A stretch of DNA of 64,000 nucleotides from Gammaproteobacteria bacterium (lineage in GTDB: Bacteria > Pseudomonadota > Gammaproteobacteria > GCA-001735895). Where the stretch lies: assembly GCA_030066085.1 (NCBI GenBank), contig JASJCI010000038.1:1-64000 (forward strand), given 5' to 3'. The stretch's first letter is position 1. The number at the start of each line of letters is the position of its first letter. Both the position numbers and the translations under genes were made by a program. Under the pieces are notes generated by a model. It was not told where the DNA came from, did no database searches, and was given only the letters and a program-made list of their open reading frames with translations. Below, one piece after another: positions 34,298-43,757 of the stretch.

Positions 34298-34573
34298 CGA
34301 ATCTCGATACCGGTTTGTTGTTGATAAACGGTGCGCGCCCGGTAGCCTGCCCGTGGTTGGGGCAGATGCGCGCTTAACCCTGATTGTACGTACCGTCGGC
34401 GCGATTGGTTTTAATTCGATTCCGTCAGCGGCGCGCGATGCCGCTATAATGCGGGTCCCGACCGGGTCGCCAGTTAGCTGGCAACCCGACGAACAACCAT
34501 GGCTGCCGGCGGCCCGGCTCATGGCGGCACTGGCCTGCCCGATCCAGCCGCAACGGGAAAGCGTACAAGATCC
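34298..34573. other. Divergent control region, photolyase / DNA ligase
   Basis: A 276-bp spacer between two DNA-repair operons. TATAAT lies at about 34444-34449 (in CGCTATAATGCGGG) and is a good -10 for the rightward ligase operon; TTGTACG at ~34384 faces the same way but is too far to be its -35. No LexA-type CTG-N10-CAG box was recognised. Confidence 0.45.
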
Positions 34574-36133
34574 ATGTCCATGCAGCTCGCCAATCTCGTC
34601 GACGTCTCCCGGGGTGTCGCGGCCACGCGCAGCCGGCTCAAAAAGAGAGCCCTGCTGCGTGATTGCCTGCGCGCGGCCACCGTCGACGAGATCGCGCTGG
34701 TAGTGAATTATCTCGGCGGCAGCCTGCCGCAGGGACGCATCGGGCTGGGCCCGGCGATCGTGCGCCAGCTGGCGGACGAACCGGTCGCCGCTACCTCGTC
34801 GCTGACACTGGCCGACGTCGACCGGACCTTCGCCACGATCGCCGCTACCCGCGGCAGCGGTGCACAGCAGCGCAGGCGGGATGAGCTGGGCGGACTGTTC
34901 CAGCGCGCGACCGCGGACGAGCGTGACTTCCTCGCGCGCCTGGTTCTCGGCGAAATCCGCCAGGGCGCGCTGGAAGGCGTCATCATCGAGGGTATCGCCG
35001 ATGCCGTCGAAATCCCGGTCGACGATATCCGCCGGGCGGTCATGCTGGCGTCGGACCCGGCACCGGTGGCCGAGGCCGCGATGGCCGAGGGCAGCGCCGG
35101 CCTCGACCGTTTTCGCCTGTCGCCGATGTCACCGGTCAGGCCGATGCTGGCGCAGCCGGCCGACGGGATCGAAGACGCACTCGAAGCCCTCGGCGAAGCC
35201 GCGCTCGAATACAAGCTCGACGGAGCGCGGGTACAGATTCACCGCGTGGGCCGCGACGTGAAAATTTTCTCCCGGCGCCTGCACGACGTGACCGGCAGCC
35301 TGCCCGACGTGGTCGAAAGCATGCTGGCGCAACCGAGCGAACGCTTCGTCGTCGACGGCGAGGTCATCGCCCTGCGTGAAGACGGGCGACCGCATCCGTT
35401 CCAGGTCACGATGCGCCGCTTCGGCCGCAAGAGCGACGTCGACAGGCTGCGCGCGCAACTGCCGTTGAACGTGTTCCTGTTCGACTGTTTGCACCGCGAC
35501 GGCGATGACCTGATCGACCGCCCCTACCGCGAGCGTTCGGCCCTGCTCGCGGACGCCGCCGACGAAGCCGTGCTGGTCCCGCGCCTGGTAACCGCCAGTA
35601 GCGATGAAGCCGCGACCTTCCTCGCCGGCGCCTTCGCGCGCGGCCACGAGGGTGTCATGGCGAAATCGCCCGACAGCCTGTACGCGGCGGGTAATCGCGG
35701 CGCCGACTGGCTCAAGATCAAGCAGGCACACTCGCTGGACCTGGTCGTACTGGCAGCCGAGTGGGGCAGCGGCCGACGCGAAGGCTGGCTGTCCAACCTG
35801 CATCTGGGCGCGCGCGATCCGCACAGCGGCGGCTTCGTCATGCTCGGTAAAACCTTCAAGGGCCTGACCGACAAGATGCTCGCGGCGCAGACCAGGGCGC
35901 TGCTGGCGCTGGAGCTCGGGCGCGAGGATCAGGTCGTGCACGTGCGCCCCGAGCTGGTGGTCGAGATCGCGGTCAACGAAATCCAGGCCAGCCCGCAGTA
36001 CCCCGCCGGCATGGCGCTGCGTTTCGCGCGCGTGAAGCGCTATCGCAACGACAAGGCCGCCGCCGAAGCGGACACGATCGACACGGTGCGCGCGCTGTTC
36101 GACGCCCAGGCCGGCGGCGGTGATCGTGGCTAG
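34574..36133 (+). CDS. ATP-dependent DNA ligase
   Basis: A protein of 519 aa from ATG 34574. An N-terminal DNA-binding domain is followed by the nucleotidyltransferase core: YKLDGARVQIHR with the adenylated Lys (~213), FSRRLHDVTG, VVDGEVIA, FLFDCLHRDG, EGVMAKSPDSLY and WLKIKQ, in the canonical order I, Ia, III, IIIa, IV, V, then an OB domain. It seals nicks using ATP, in addition to the essential NAD-dependent LigA expected elsewhere. Its 3' end overlaps the Lhr gene, consistent with the known genetic linkage of bacterial ATP ligases with Lhr helicases. Confidence 0.93.
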   Translation: MSMQLANLVDVSRGVAATRSRLKKRALLRDCLRAATVDEIALVVNYLGGSLPQGRIGLGPAIVRQLADEPVAATSSLTLADVDRTFATIAATRGSGAQQRRRDELGGLFQRATADERDFLARLVLGEIRQGALEGVIIEGIADAVEIPVDDIRRAVMLASDPAPVAEAAMAEGSAGLDRFRLSPMSPVRPMLAQPADGIEDALEALGEAALEYKLDGARVQIHRVGRDVKIFSRRLHDVTGSLPDVVESMLAQPSERFVVDGEVIALREDGRPHPFQVTMRRFGRKSDVDRLRAQLPLNVFLFDCLHRDGDDLIDRPYRERSALLADAADEAVLVPRLVTASSDEAATFLAGAFARGHEGVMAKSPDSLYAAGNRGADWLKIKQAHSLDLVVLAAEWGSGRREGWLSNLHLGARDPHSGGFVMLGKTFKGLTDKMLAAQTRALLALELGREDQVVHVRPELVVEIAVNEIQASPQYPAGMALRFARVKRYRNDKAAAEADTIDTVRALFDAQAGGGDRG

Positions 36134-39100
36134 GCCAGTGTTCGGCGACGCGACCCGGCGTTGGTTCGACGACAGCTTCTCCGCGCCGACGCAGGTGCAG
36201 ACCCGCGGCTGGGCGCAGATCACATCAGAGCGGCATGCCCTGCTAGTGGCGCCAACCGGCAGCGGCAAGACCCTGGCCGCGTTCCTGGCCGGCATCGACC
36301 GCCTCGGTGCGCTGCCGGCCGACACCCGGCCGGGAGTGCGGCTGCTATACGTTTCGCCGCTGAAGGCGCTGGTGCACGACATCGAGCGCAACCTGCGCGC
36401 GCCGCTGGTCGGCATCAGCCGCGTCGCCGGCCGCCTCGAGCTGCCGTTCCGCCAGCCCGGGGTGGCTATCCGCACCGGCGACACGCCGCAGCGCGAACGC
36501 CAGCAACAGCGCAAGCATCCCGCCGACATCCTGGTGACGACGCCGGAATCGCTCTACCTCATGCTCGGCTCGCAGGCAGCCGCAACGCTGACCTCGGTCG
36601 AGACGATCATCGTCGACGAAATCCACGCGCTGGCAGCAACCAAGCGCGGCGCCCATCTCGCGCTGTCACTGGAACGCCTGGCCGAGATCGCGGAGCGGGA
36701 CCCGCAGCGTATCGGCCTGTCGGCGACGGTGCGGCCACTGGCAGCCGTTGCCCGTTATCTCGGCGGCGACCGCGAGGTCGAAATCGTCGACTGTTCGGCC
36801 AAACCATCGCTCGACCTGAGCGTGCGGGTACCCGTGCCCGACATGCACAACCCGCCGGCGGCCGACGCCGCGGCGCCGCGCGGCGGATCGATTCTCGGTG
36901 AACTCTACGCACGCGAGGTCGGGACGCCGCCGAGCGAGCGCGGCATCTGGCCATTGATCTACCCCGAGCTGCTGGCGGCCATCCGCGCCAACCGCTCGAC
37001 CATCATTTTCGTCAACAGCCGCGGGCTGTGCGAACGCCTCGCGCACAAGCTCAACGAGCTCGCGGAAGAGGAACTGGTGCGCGCGCATCACGGCAGCATT
37101 TCGCACGAGAAGCGCGCCGAAATCGAGGAGGGCCTCAAGTCGGGCGCGATTCGCGGCATCGTCGCCACCAGTTCGCTCGAACTCGGCATCGACATGGGCG
37201 CGATCGACCTGGTGCTGCTGGTCGAATCGCCCGGCTCGGTAGCGCGCGGCCTGCAGCGCGTCGGGCGCGCCGGTCACGGGGTCGGCGAAACCAGCGTCGG
37301 CTGTATCTACCCCAAGTTCCGCGGTGACCTGCTCGAGAGCGCGGTGGTTGCCGAACGCATGCTCGAAGCCGAACTCGATGCAATCGAGATTCCAATGAAC
37401 GTGCTCGACGTGCTGTCGCAGCAAATCGTCGCCATGTGCTGCCAGCAAGCCATGTCGGTCGACGATATCGAGCGCGTCGTCCGGCGCGCCTGGTCGTACC
37501 GCGAACTGTCGCGCAACGCGCTCGAAGCCGTGCTCGACATGCTCTCCGGCCACTACCCTTCGTCCGACTTCGCCGATCTGCAGCCGCTGCTGTCCTGGGA
37601 CCGCAGCCGCGACCTGCTGTCGCCGCGGCGCGGCACGGCGCTGGTCACGCGCATGAACGCGGGCACCATCCCCGACCGCGGCGCTTTCAGCGTCCATCTC
37701 GGTGAAGAAGGCCCGCGGGTGGGCGAACTGGACGAGGAAATGGTGTTCGAAACCCGCGCCGGCGACAACATCACGCTCGGCGCCAGCACCTGGAAGGTCG
37801 AAGCGATCACGCGCGATCGCGTGATCGTGTCGCCGGCGCCGGGCGAACCGGGACGCCTGCCTTTCTGGCGCGGCGACGGTCCCGGAAGACCGCTCGAACT
37901 CGGCCGTGCGCTGGGTGCCTTCCTGCGCAGGGTCGGCCGCTTCGGCGAAGAAAAAGCGCGCGAGTGGCTCGAGCAGAACACGCCGCTCGATCACTTCGCG
38001 GCGCAAAATCTCGCCGCCTACATCAGCGAACAAAAGCAGGAAACCGGCAGCCTGCCGACCGACCGTTCGATTACCATCGAGCGCTTCCGCGACGAGCTCG
38101 GTGACTGGCGGCTATGCATCCTGACCCCGTTCGGCGCGCGCATCCACGCCCCCTGGGCGATGGCGCTGCAGCGTACGCTGGGCGATATCAGCGGCTACGA
38201 GATGCAGGTCATGTATACCGACGACGGCATCGTGCTGCGCTTCGCCGACGTCGAGGAACTGCCGGATGTCGACGCGCTGATCCCCGATCCCGACGAACTC
38301 GAGGAACTGATCACCGAACAGCTGGCGACAACCTCCATGTTCGCCGGCCTGTTCCGCGAAAACGCGGTGCGCTCGCTGCTGCTGCGCCGGCGACGGCCCG
38401 GACAGCGCGCGCCCCTGTGGGCGCAGCGTCTCAAGGCACAGAACCTGCTCGCCACGGTACAGCGATACCCTGATTTCCCGATCGTGATCGAAACCTATCG
38501 CCAGGCGCTGGCCGACGTATTCGACCTGCCCGCGCTGAAGCAGCTGCTGCACGACGTTCGCAGCCGCACGATCGCGCTCGACGACGTCGAAACACGCTCG
38601 GCATCGCCGTTTGCCCGTTCGCTGGTATTCGCCTGGGTGGCAGCTTACCTGTACGAGCAGGACGCCCCGCTGGCCGAACGCAAGGCGCAGGCCCTGACGC
38701 TGGATCGGAGCCTGCTCGGCGAACTGCTCGGCCAGGCGGAACTGCGCGAACTGATCGACGCCGACGTGCTCGCGGAACTCGAGGCAGAACTGCAGTTCCT
38801 GGCGGATGACTACCGCGCGCGTGATGCCGACGAGGTGCACGACCTGCTGCGCCGACTCGGCGACCTCGGCGAAGCCGAACTGCTTGCGCGCAGCGGCGAG
38901 CGGGCTGCCGACTGGATTGCCGATCTCGTGAGCCAGCGGCGAGTGGTCGCGGTCAGGCTGGCCGGCGAACAGCGCTGGATCGCGGCCGAGGACGCCGCCC
39001 TGTATCGCGATGCGCTCGGCGCGGTACCGCCGGTCGGGCTGCCCGACAGTTTCCTGCAGCCGGTCGAAGCGCCACTGGAGGCCTTGTGCAAACGCTTCGC

Positions 39101-40592
39101 GCGCCATCGCGGACCCTTCGTAACCGGCGACATCTGCCGCCGCTTCGACCTGCGCGCCGCGCAGGTCACGCCGGTACTGGAAACGCTACTGGCGAACGGT
39201 GTACTGGTCAGGGGCGAAATCCGCCCGGGCGGCGCCGAACTGGAATGGTGCGATGCCGAGGTGCTGCGGCGGCTCAAGCGGCGCAACCTGGCGCGGCTGC
39301 GTAACGAGGTCGCGGCGGTCGACAGCGCGACCCTGGCGCTGTTCCAACCGGCCTGGCACGGTTTCGACGAAAGTCGGGGCGGGCAGGACCGCCTGCTCGA
39401 AGCCATTGGTCAGCTGCAGGATCTGCCGTTGCCCTGGTCACTGCTCAGCACGACCCTGCTACCGCGGCGCGTCTCCGGTTTTCGCCTCGAGCAGCTGGAT
39501 ATGCTGGCGGCGAGCGGCGCGGTCGTCTGGGTCGGACGCGGTGCCAGCGGTGCGCGCGACGGGCGCGTCGCGCTCTACCTGCGCGAACAGGTGCGCGAAT
39601 TGCTGCAGGTCGAAGCCGACTTCGAGCCGCCGTCCGGGTTACACGCTGCCATTCTCGATTGCCTGGCGCGCAACGGCGCGTCGTTCCTGGTCGAGATCGG
39701 CGACCACGCCGCCGCGCAGGGTCAACCGGCGAGCGCAAGGGAACTGACCGCCGCCATCTGGGACCTGGTCTGGGCCGGGCAAATTACCAACGACACCTTC
39801 GGACCGCTGCGCGGACTGGCGCATGCCCGGCCGCGCAGCGGTCGCCGCGCGCGGGCCGGCGGCGGCCTCGCCACCGGCGGCCGCTGGTCGCTGGTATCCG
39901 GCCTGCTGCCAGCGGAACCGAACCCGACCCGGCAAGCCCTCGCACGGGCACGGCTATTGCTCGATCGCTACGGCGTGGTCAGCCGCAAGTGTGCGCAGGC
40001 CGAGGAAATCCCGGGCGGCTTTACCCCGCTGTATCGCGTCTACCGTGAAATGGAAGAACAGGGTCGCGTCAGGCGCGGTCATTTCGTCGACGGTCTCGAG
40101 GGCGCCCAGTTCGCGTGGGCCGGCGCGGTCGACCGGCTGCGCGCGGCGCGCCAGGATGCCGAGGAGCGGGACGTTACGGTGCGCGCGGAAGATATCCGCG
40201 TCCTGGCGGCGATGGATCCCGCCAATCCCTGGGGATCGATCCTGCCCTGGCCGCTGGTCGGCAATCCGCAGCAGGCCCGGCCGCGGCGGATGCCGGGCGC
40301 CTGGGTGCTGCTGGCGCGCGGGCGTCCCGTGCTCTACGTCGGCGCCCGCGGCAGCGCGCTGATCACCTTCCCGGAAACCATACGCGACGAAGCCGGCGCG
40401 CTCGATGCCGCGATCGAAACCTTGCGCCGACTGCCGAAAGGAGCCACGCGCAAGCTGCTGGTCATCCACAAGATCGATGGCGAGGACGTAAAGCACTCGC
40501 AACTCCTGCCGCGCTTTCTCGCGGCCGGTTACGCGACCGACTACCAGGGCCTGATCGATACCGCGCCACCCGCACGCGCACCGGCGGGCTGA
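36120..40592 (+). CDS. lhr: Full-length Lhr-type ATP-dependent helicase
   Basis: A protein of 1490 aa. Starts at GTG 36120, 14 nt inside the ligase gene; GTG 36126 is an alternative. Superfamily 2 motifs: APTGSGKT (~45-52), DEIH (~164-167), LSATVRP, then IFVNSRG and QRVGRAGHG in RecA domain 2. The Lhr-Core winged-helix and beta-barrel region reaches about residue 860. The remaining ~600 residues are the Lhr C-terminal domain, found in long forms such as those of mycobacteria and E. coli, and linked to DNA glycosylase activity in E. coli. A 3'-to-5' helicase for DNA repair. Confidence 0.93.
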   Translation: MIVARPVFGDATRRWFDDSFSAPTQVQTRGWAQITSERHALLVAPTGSGKTLAAFLAGIDRLGALPADTRPGVRLLYVSPLKALVHDIERNLRAPLVGISRVAGRLELPFRQPGVAIRTGDTPQRERQQQRKHPADILVTTPESLYLMLGSQAAATLTSVETIIVDEIHALAATKRGAHLALSLERLAEIAERDPQRIGLSATVRPLAAVARYLGGDREVEIVDCSAKPSLDLSVRVPVPDMHNPPAADAAAPRGGSILGELYAREVGTPPSERGIWPLIYPELLAAIRANRSTIIFVNSRGLCERLAHKLNELAEEELVRAHHGSISHEKRAEIEEGLKSGAIRGIVATSSLELGIDMGAIDLVLLVESPGSVARGLQRVGRAGHGVGETSVGCIYPKFRGDLLESAVVAERMLEAELDAIEIPMNVLDVLSQQIVAMCCQQAMSVDDIERVVRRAWSYRELSRNALEAVLDMLSGHYPSSDFADLQPLLSWDRSRDLLSPRRGTALVTRMNAGTIPDRGAFSVHLGEEGPRVGELDEEMVFETRAGDNITLGASTWKVEAITRDRVIVSPAPGEPGRLPFWRGDGPGRPLELGRALGAFLRRVGRFGEEKAREWLEQNTPLDHFAAQNLAAYISEQKQETGSLPTDRSITIERFRDELGDWRLCILTPFGARIHAPWAMALQRTLGDISGYEMQVMYTDDGIVLRFADVEELPDVDALIPDPDELEELITEQLATTSMFAGLFRENAVRSLLLRRRRPGQRAPLWAQRLKAQNLLATVQRYPDFPIVIETYRQALADVFDLPALKQLLHDVRSRTIALDDVETRSASPFARSLVFAWVAAYLYEQDAPLAERKAQALTLDRSLLGELLGQAELRELIDADVLAELEAELQFLADDYRARDADEVHDLLRRLGDLGEAELLARSGERAADWIADLVSQRRVVAVRLAGEQRWIAAEDAALYRDALGAVPPVGLPDSFLQPVEAPLEALCKRFARHRGPFVTGDICRRFDLRAAQVTPVLETLLANGVLVRGEIRPGGAELEWCDAEVLRRLKRRNLARLRNEVAAVDSATLALFQPAWHGFDESRGGQDRLLEAIGQLQDLPLPWSLLSTTLLPRRVSGFRLEQLDMLAASGAVVWVGRGASGARDGRVALYLREQVRELLQVEADFEPPSGLHAAILDCLARNGASFLVEIGDHAAAQGQPASARELTAAIWDLVWAGQITNDTFGPLRGLAHARPRSGRRARAGGGLATGGRWSLVSGLLPAEPNPTRQALARARLLLDRYGVVSRKCAQAEEIPGGFTPLYRVYREMEEQGRVRRGHFVDGLEGAQFAWAGAVDRLRAARQDAEERDVTVRAEDIRVLAAMDPANPWGSILPWPLVGNPQQARPRRMPGAWVLLARGRPVLYVGARGSALITFPETIRDEAGALDAAIETLRRLPKGATRKLLVIHKIDGEDVKHSQLLPRFLAAGYATDYQGLIDTAPPARAPAG

Positions 40593-40595
40593 GAC

Positions 40596-41417
40596 GTGCC
40601 CGAAGGCGACACCATTCACAAGATCGCGAACTTTCTCGCGCCCCGTCTCGCTGACCAGACCGTGGTCGACCTGCGTCTCGCCGATAAAAACGCGGCTCGT
40701 AAATGTATCGGTCAGCGGGTGGCCGACGTCGCCGCGCGCGGCAAACACCTGTTTATCGAGTTCGACAACGGCCTGGCGCTGCGCAGCCATCTCGGCATGC
40801 ACGGCTCCTGGCATCGCTACCCCGTGGGCAGCGACTGGCAGCGGCCGGCGGTGCAACTGTCGGTGGCACTCGCGACCGCCGACTGGGAATACGTCTGCTT
40901 CAACGCGAAGGAGGTCGAGATCGTGCGCAGCCCGAGCGTGCGCGAACGCATCGTGCACGGCCGCCTCGGGCCCGACCTGATTGCCGACGATGTCGATCCG
41001 GCCTACCTCGCCCGGCGCGCGCGCGAGTTCGTCGAGCCCGACGAATTGCTCGCCGATGCACTGCTCGATCAACGCATCGCCTGTGGGATCGGCAATGTCT
41101 ACAAGTCCGAGATCATGTTCATCGAAGGTCATGCACCCGCTACCCGGCTCGGCGAACTCGACGACCGCCAGCTCGGCCGCTGTTTCGCGCTCGCGGCGAA
41201 GCTGCTGCGGCGCAATCTCGGCGGCGGCCGCAGGGTGACCCGTTTCGAATCCGACCAGGCCGGCAGCCTGTGGGTCTACGGCCGCACCGACCTGCCCTGC
41301 CTGCGCTGCGACACGCCGATCGCAAGCCGCAGGCTCGGCCGGCATCATCGCGGTACCTACTGGTGCCCGGCCTGCCAGGACCCGGCTGCCACCGACCAAC
41401 GGGCCGACAGCGGCTAA
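40596..41417 (+). CDS. nei: Nei/Fpg family DNA glycosylase-AP lyase (endonuclease VIII)
   Basis: A protein of 273 aa, GTG start 3 nt after the Lhr stop. It begins MPEGDTIHK, where the mature Pro and Glu3 are the catalytic residues. The central Lys is in NVYKSEI (helix-two-turn-helix, ACGIGNVYKSE), and the C-terminal zinc finger is LPCLRCDTPI...YWCPACQD. It excises oxidised pyrimidines and cuts the strand by beta/delta elimination. The order ligase, helicase, glycosylase gives base excision and sealing functions in one operon. Confidence 0.93.
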   Translation: MPEGDTIHKIANFLAPRLADQTVVDLRLADKNAARKCIGQRVADVAARGKHLFIEFDNGLALRSHLGMHGSWHRYPVGSDWQRPAVQLSVALATADWEYVCFNAKEVEIVRSPSVRERIVHGRLGPDLIADDVDPAYLARRAREFVEPDELLADALLDQRIACGIGNVYKSEIMFIEGHAPATRLGELDDRQLGRCFALAAKLLRRNLGGGRRVTRFESDQAGSLWVYGRTDLPCLRCDTPIASRRLGRHHRGTYWCPACQDPAATDQRADSG

Positions 41418-41523
41418 ATCAGCGCCGCACGGCGCGATGATCCCAAATGCGGTCGGTCAACGTATTAACACGCATACCTGATTCGAATTGCAGCAGCCGG
41501 CCAGCGCCGGCAGGACGAATAGC

Positions 41524-42489
41524 ATGACCACAGCCCAAACGACAGCAACCGGGATCCAGTCAGTCGGCGTTTTCGGCGGCACCGGCTACGTCGGCAGTTA
41601 CCTGGTGGATGCCCTGCTGGCGCAGGGCTTTCACCCCGTTTTACTGGTGCGGCCAGGCAGCGAAGCGCGCGTCGAACAGCGCGATCGCTGCACCCTCGTC
41701 AGTGGCGACATCGATGACGAGGCGGCTATCCGCCAGGTCGCCGAGGCCAGCGACGCGCTGATTTACAATATCGGTATCCTGCGCGAGTTCCCGCAGCGCG
41801 GGATCAGTTTTCACGGCCTGCAGGAAGAAGCCGCGCGCCGCACCATGGACGCGGCGGTTGCCGCCGGCGTGCGCCGGTTCCTGCTGATGAGCGCCAACGG
41901 CGTCGAAGCCGGGCTGACGCCGTATCAGCGCAGCAAGCACGCGGCCGAACGTTACCTGCAGGGGCTGGAGCTGGACTGGACCATATTCCGGCCCTCGGTG
42001 CTGTTCGGCGATCCGCGCGGGCGGATGGAATTCGCCACCCAGCTGAGCGCCGAGATCATCGACTCGCCGCTGCCGGCGCCACTGTTTCACAACGGTCTGC
42101 TGCCCTTCGGCGCCGGTAACTTCACCATGTCGCCGGTGCATGTCGCCGACGTTGCCGCGGCCTTCGTCGCGGCGCTGCGCGATCCGGCGACCATCGGCAA
42201 AACCTTCCATCTCGGCGGTCCCGAGACCATCAGCTGGCGCGAAATCCTGACTCGCCTCGCCGCGGCGCGCGGTCGCAGCAAGCTGATGCTGCCGGCGCCG
42301 GCGCTCGGCGTGATGGCGGCGGCGGCGCTGCTCGACCGCTTCGAATCGTTTCCGATCACGCGCGACCAGGTTCGTATGCTGCTGGTGGGTAACGCCTGCG
42401 CGCCGGACGATCTCGAGGCCCTCGGCATCGATCCCCGGCCGTTTTCCGCGGACGGACTCCACTACCTCGAACCACGCGCAGCCGCCTGA
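41524..42489 (+). CDS. NAD(P)-binding atypical SDR (NDUFA9/NmrA-like)
   Basis: A protein of 321 aa from ATG 41524. The Rossmann motif GVFGGTGYVGSYL opens the protein, and RFLLMSANGVE with YQRSKHAAERYL gives the partly conserved Y-x3-K site. The family covers complex I NDUFA9-like and epimerase-type atypical SDRs, some acting in quinone or carotenoid metabolism. No role can be assigned. Transcribed rightwards after Nei with a 106-bp gap, and followed by the non-coding region with the candidate small RNA. Confidence 0.82.
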   Translation: MTTAQTTATGIQSVGVFGGTGYVGSYLVDALLAQGFHPVLLVRPGSEARVEQRDRCTLVSGDIDDEAAIRQVAEASDALIYNIGILREFPQRGISFHGLQEEAARRTMDAAVAAGVRRFLLMSANGVEAGLTPYQRSKHAAERYLQGLELDWTIFRPSVLFGDPRGRMEFATQLSAEIIDSPLPAPLFHNGLLPFGAGNFTMSPVHVADVAAAFVAALRDPATIGKTFHLGGPETISWREILTRLAAARGRSKLMLPAPALGVMAAAALLDRFESFPITRDQVRMLLVGNACAPDDLEALGIDPRPFSADGLHYLEPRAAA

Positions 42490-42743
42490 CCCAGGCCTGG
42501 ACATGGCGGCGCAATCGGGCGCGATCGCCGCTGGTTCCGCGCTCGGCGGTGCGATTTGATCAGCTTGCTCCCTGCGCATGACTTCCCGTCGGGGTATTCC
42601 CCGGGAACGGCGGGCACAGCTCCGGGCAGTAAAAGCGACTTCGTCCATCCGCTGCCCGCGAGTACTTGTCCGGAACCGGATTCTCGACACTGATTAGCTT
42701 GCGGACGTGATCCGGAATTTTTCCCCCGGCGTATACAGAATGA
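42490..42743. other. Non-coding region upstream of candidate small RNA
   Basis: 254 bp with no convincing gene. It holds two inverted repeats: a CCCG/CGGG-rich hairpin about 42586-42614 and CGGGCAG (42623-42629) with CTGCCCG (42652-42658). The first may end the preceding transcript. TATACA at 42732-42737 is a -10-like box for the RNA element that follows; no good -35 was found. Confidence 0.5.
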
Positions 42744-42867
42744 TTGCGCGGTGCGTTGCGGTTTCGTAGCCGGACAGACACCTACCCAGCCCACCAGGTT
42801 GGCTAATTCGTCCCCCTCCTCCAAGAATTAGCCTTTCCCGGTACGAAGACGCACCGCGCTTTTTTTT
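42744..42867 (+). ncRNA. Candidate structured small RNA with C-rich loop and terminator
   Basis: Nested pairing is visible. Outer stem: 42746-42756 with 42849-42859 (11 bp, perfect). Middle stem: TTCGTA+CCGG (42763-42773) with CCGG+TACGAA (42838-42847), 10 bp with one bulged G. Inner hairpin: GGCTAATTC (42801-42809) with GAATTAGCC (42825-42833), perfect. The 15-nt apical loop contains CCCCCTCCTCC (42812-42822), complementary to Shine-Dalgarno sequences. Eight T residues follow at 42860-42867. A -10-like TATACA ends 7 nt before the predicted start. Length ~124 nt. Not recognised as SRP RNA, 6S or tmRNA. It could otherwise be an unusually long terminator. Confidence 0.55.
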
Positions 42868-42895
42868 ACCCGTTGACTTAAACCAGCCCCCTGGC

Positions 42896-43525
42896 TTACC
42901 GCAGGTAGCCGATGACCGAGGCGAAATGGCAGGTGCTGCCGGCCAGGACAAAAAAATGCCAGATGCCGTGGGCATGGGTCAGGCGCTTGAGCGCGTCGAG
43001 CACGTAGAACACGACTCCGGTGGTGTAGGCGATACCACCCGCTACCAGCAACAGGACACCGCCGCGCGATATCGCGGCTTCGACGCTGTCGAAATCGAAC
43101 GCGATCGCCCAGCCCATGCCGAGGTAAATGATCAGCTGGCCGATTTTAACCACGCGACCGCGCAGAAATATCTCGCTCAGGATACCGGCGGCCGCCAGGC
43201 CCCAGACGATACCCAGGATCAGGAAGCCGTTGCCGTCGCGCAGGCCGATCAGCATGTAGGGTGTGTAGGTGCCCGCGATCAACAGGTAGATCGCGACATG
43301 ATCCAGCAGCTTGAACAGGCGCTTCAGCCGGGGAATGTAAAAGCTGTGGTACAGCGTCGACATGGTATAGAGCATGACCAGCGTCAGGCCGAAAACGGAG
43401 AAGCCGACCAGCGTCCACAGGTCGCGTGACTGGATGCCGACCGTGAGCAGCGCGCCGAAACCCACCAGCGCGAGCACGGCACCGACGAGATGGCTGATGG
43501 CGTTTAGTTTTTCTCCGTGATACAT
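42896..43525 (-). CDS. Hemolysin III / PAQR family membrane protein
   Basis: A protein of 209 aa with seven hydrophobic segments. Motifs: EKLNAISHLVGA at the start, STLYHSF, LDHVAIYLLIAGTYTP and a late GIWHFFVLAGSTCHF. These are the conserved Ser, His and Asp positions of PAQR/YqfA proteins, which form a metal-dependent hydrolase-like core in the membrane. The function in bacteria is unclear and is tied to membrane lipid balance in related YqfA work. Convergent with the candidate small RNA, whose T-run ends 29 bp from this stop codon. Confidence 0.9.
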   Translation of the reverse strand: MYHGEKLNAISHLVGAVLALVGFGALLTVGIQSRDLWTLVGFSVFGLTLVMLYTMSTLYHSFYIPRLKRLFKLLDHVAIYLLIAGTYTPYMLIGLRDGNGFLILGIVWGLAAAGILSEIFLRGRVVKIGQLIIYLGMGWAIAFDFDSVEAAISRGGVLLLVAGGIAYTTGVVFYVLDALKRLTHAHGIWHFFVLAGSTCHFASVIGYLR

Positions 43526-43580
43526 GCCCGCATCATTGGCGATTTTGAAAATAGTTTCAAGTAGAAACTTTTAGTTCGGG

Positions 43581-43757
43581 GTGATACCCCTGTATCGCGA
43601 CCAGCGGGAACCGGTCATCGAGACCCTGCGGCAGCTCAAAAACTTCGGCAGCTGGACGATGATGGGTGATGGCATCTCCGCGCAAGGCGTCCACAACGAC
43701 AGCGTCGAAATCGCGCTTCGAAGGCTCGACCCGGCGATGAAGGTCGGCAAACCCTAG
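43581..43757 (+). CDS. Small ORF, 58 aa, or gene remnant
   Basis: GTG-initiated frame reading VIPLYRDQREPVIETLRQLK with later SWTMMGDGISAQGVHNDSVE. Codon use resembles neighbouring genes and the sequence looks protein-like, but there is no clear RBS and it is convergent with, and overlaps by 4 nt, the gene at 43754. It may be the tail of a decayed gene. Confidence 0.3.
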   Translation: MIPLYRDQREPVIETLRQLKNFGSWTMMGDGISAQGVHNDSVEIALRRLDPAMKVGKP

